Assembly (NCBI GenBank): GCA_044867805.1
Contig: JBIOVQ010000354.1
Span: forward strand, 1 to 16,965
From: SG8-41 sp044867805
Lineage (GTDB): Bacteria; Pseudomonadota; Gammaproteobacteria; Burkholderiales; SG8-41
Direction: 5' to 3'
Length of the DNA stretch: 16,965 nt
Position 1 is the first letter of the stretch. Each line of letters begins with the position of its first letter. The position numbers were made by a program, and so were the translations under genes. Positions 15,901 to 16,965 of the stretch are shown here, piece after piece. Under the pieces are notes generated by a model. That model was not told where the DNA came from. It was given only the letters and a program-made list of their open reading frames with translations, and did no database searches.

Positions 15901-16965
15901 ACCCGGTAGCCGCACTACAGCACCTCGCTGGAGGTGTGATCTACACCGACAGTTTCACCTACACCATGGAAGATCCCTTCGGTGGCTCCGATACCGCCAC
16001 CGTGACGCTCACCGTTGCCGGCGTGAACGACGCGCCGGTCGCCCTGGACGACGTCTATCAAGTCGACGGCGTCCTGACGGTCAACAACCTGAACGGGCTG
16101 CTTGCCAACGATGACGACGTCGACGGCGACGCGCTGAGCGCCATTCTGGGAGCCGGCCCCGCGCATGGCGTGCTCACGCTTAACCCCGATGGCTCGTTCA
16201 CCTACACGCCCGACGCCACTTTCGATGGAACCGATGAGTTCACCTACCGGGCGAGCGACAGCGCTCTCCAATCGAACCTCGCCACCGTCTCGCTTTCCGG
16301 GTCGGCCGTCAACCACGCGCCGGTGGCCGCGAACAATTCCTATTCGATGAACGAGGACACCACGCTGGTCGTCTCGACGGCGGCCGGGGTGCTCGCAAAC
16401 GACACTGACGCAGATGGCGACACTCTGAGCGCAGTCCTGTTGAGCAACCCGACGCACGGCTCCCTGGCGTTCAACAGCAACGGTTCGTTCACCTACACGC
16501 CGGCCGCCAACTTCTTCGGCGCCGACAGCTTCACCTACAAAGCTAGCGACAGCCTCGCCGATTCCAAGGCTGCGACGGTCAGTATCTCCATCGCCAACGT
16601 GGCGGAACCGGGCGGCGGCAGCGGCAAGGTAGCGCCTGACATTCCGCCCGGCGAGGACCTGCAGTACTTCATGCGTGTGGAGGGGGTGACGAAGGACTGG
16701 GTGGAGCTCGATTCGTTCAGCATGGGGCTTGCCGTTCCCGTCACGTCCGGCAGCAAGAGCGGGTCCTTCTCCGGCAAGGTCTCGGCCGAGGACGTATTCG
16801 TGACGCTGGGCTCGAGCCAGGCGGTGGCGAAGCTGGTCGAGACGGCGGGTAAGGGCGTGCATCTGAAGTCCGTCGAGATCAGCGCGGTTGACGCCGGCCC
16901 GGAGGGCTTCAAGCTGTTCGACACATTCAAGTTCGAGGACGTGCTGGTGAGCGCGCTGCAGACCT
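12924..16965 (+). CDS. Giant RTX / VCBS-cadherin repeat protein with Rossmann-like and Hcp-like domains, 3'-truncated by the window edge
   Basis: The frame stays open for 1,347 codons to the window end, with a good Shine-Dalgarno. By residue: 1-21, His/Asp/Lys-rich with no signal peptide; 25-159, fifteen RTX nonapeptides (GGxGNDxL type), which bind Ca2+ in this family; 160-246, linker; 247-355, 356-476, 477-585 and 586-686, four VCBS/cadherin-like repeats marked by NDxPVA starts, DEDT and LANDTD. Residues 706-932 form a Rossmann or class I glutamine-amidotransferase-like domain (RVLVIGA, YDVVVIGDD, FVDAGGGVITTGWF) nested at the start of a fifth repeat. Repeats continue at 933-1034, 1035-1129 and 1130-1224. 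A Gly-rich linker precedes an Hcp-family-like domain from about 1246 (YFMRVEGV, ELDSFSMGL, GKVSAEDVFV, FEDVLVSALQT). No cysteine occurs. Type I secretion and a cell-surface or adhesive role are likely but inferred; no secretion genes are present here. Confidence 0.9.
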   Translation, partial: MGKRDHDRHDDHHPSKGINKKGTAGDDILVGTPLDDRLDGRKGNDQLFSGDGNDKLEGGKGNDLLDGGAGNDKLYGGKDNDQLFGGDGDDKLKGGKGDDLLDGGSGNDKVSGGKGNDQLIGGAGNDRLEGGKDNDVLDGGAGNDKLSAGSGNDLAIYSMAGNLGPGPEFQDLGALDFYDGGKGFDTLQLQLTYGEALLPAVQHDIQSFLAFLTTNASPHKDHGRTFEFTSFDLDAKNFEALEIELVNNAPTANADSGATDEDTILAVPAATGLLANDTDPDHLDVLRVTGFDATSALGAAVHVNAEGSYSYDPTSDSGLQSLAVGESATDSFGYTIADLAGVTASATAVITVVGVNDAPVAAPDSNGDDAITESGVNPGDTPFPGDPDAAGNVLANDTDVDHGAVLSVADAGERIGTYGTLVLEADGDWTYVLDNTDPDTDALAQDEGATDVFGYTVTDEHGAIDTETLSLALTGTNDAPVAVEDSGSTDEDTLLAVATASGLLANDTDVDHGAALSVAAADSISDLGAAVVVNLDGSYTYDPTDAPALQALAVGESATDHFLYLATDEHDATSAATAAITVTGVNDGPVANPDGVVTFEDLAIAIDVLANDTDVDVSDTHTVDLASITSGLGTATIVDNEVFYDPGGAYQFLAQGESAEVVINYTMSDNHAASSSSTATVTVRGANDTPDAVDDTIGGAGGGALRVLVIGANLTSHVDAAAQLEDSTAFSIDADAILASAHSTKADWTNALAGYDVVVIGDDQGGYDNVYGDSQVFAALRDFVDAGGGVITTGWFAFTMGQMSSAVAADADYITPSAVFPTASFVGVNAEITILDPTHPIAGGISSYMVPSDSPPPLHELTQGIDLSATLLARPNPLVNPNLAIAYDEVGLGLTAYLGAPYVADPAIFGTNWLRSGVLDQIFEQAVTWAAGDSGGDDAATNEDTALTIGAATLLANDTDPDLSDVLSIVAVSGTSTLGASVFLDASGNVLYDPVAALQHLAGGVIYTDSFTYTMEDPFGGSDTATVTLTVAGVNDAPVALDDVYQVDGVLTVNNLNGLLANDDDVDGDALSAILGAGPAHGVLTLNPDGSFTYTPDATFDGTDEFTYRASDSALQSNLATVSLSGSAVNHAPVAANNSYSMNEDTTLVVSTAAGVLANDTDADGDTLSAVLLSNPTHGSLAFNSNGSFTYTPAANFFGADSFTYKASDSLADSKAATVSISIANVAEPGGGSGKVAPDIPPGEDLQYFMRVEGVTKDWVELDSFSMGLAVPVTSGSKSGSFSGKVSAEDVFVTLGSSQAVAKLVETAGKGVHLKSVEISAVDAGPEGFKLFDTFKFEDVLVSALQT
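12996..13400 (+). repeat. RTX-coding 27-bp repeats (15 units) with a 108-bp super-period
   Basis: Fifteen consecutive nonapeptide units (GDDILVGTP through GNDLAIYSM) are encoded by degenerate 27-bp repeats. Units four apart resemble each other more than their neighbours: units 5, 9 and 13 read xxDxLDGGx; 6, 10 and 14 read GNDKxxxGx; 3, 7 and 11 read xNDQLxxGx; 4, 8 and 12 read GxDxLxGGK. This implies amplification in four-unit (36-residue, 108-bp) blocks. Confidence 0.85.

Overview
The window looks like an origin-proximal piece of a high-GC betaproteobacterial chromosome. The gene families and their order (hemE, priA, argS, a SPOR-domain protein, dsbA, then glmS/glmU on the opposite strand) match what I know of that class. 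The genus cannot be read from the sequence. No tRNA, rRNA, CRISPR array, transposase or integrase was seen.

Left part (1-7616, + strand): the 3' part of hemE (heme synthesis); a 363-bp gap with an A/T-only 20-mer, a perfect DnaA box inside a dyad, and a 10-bp hairpin; priA (replication restart); argS (arginyl-tRNA synthetase); a membrane-anchored SPOR protein; two tandem DsbA-type thiol oxidoreductases; and a short-chain dehydrogenase. From argS onward the genes are tightly packed and probably cotranscribed.

Middle (7653-12684, - strand): glmU and glmS, two enzymes of UDP-GlcNAc synthesis, with the gene order glmU then glmS. They are separated by a 123-bp element made of two heptamer tandem repeats around a nested palindrome. 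Upstream of them is glpD (aerobic glycerol-3-phosphate dehydrogenase), whose 3' end is partly duplicated in an imperfect tandem repeat of period 82 bp.

Right part (12924 to the window end, + strand): a divergent, cysteine-free gene for a giant secreted-type protein, open at the window edge. In order it carries 15 RTX nonapeptides at the N-terminus, a linker, VCBS/cadherin-like repeats, a Rossmann/glutamine-amidotransferase-like domain nested inside the repeat array, three more repeats, and a domain that reads like the type VI secretion Hcp family. This mosaic is the most unusual object in the window. The rest is mostly conserved housekeeping with some interesting small repeats.
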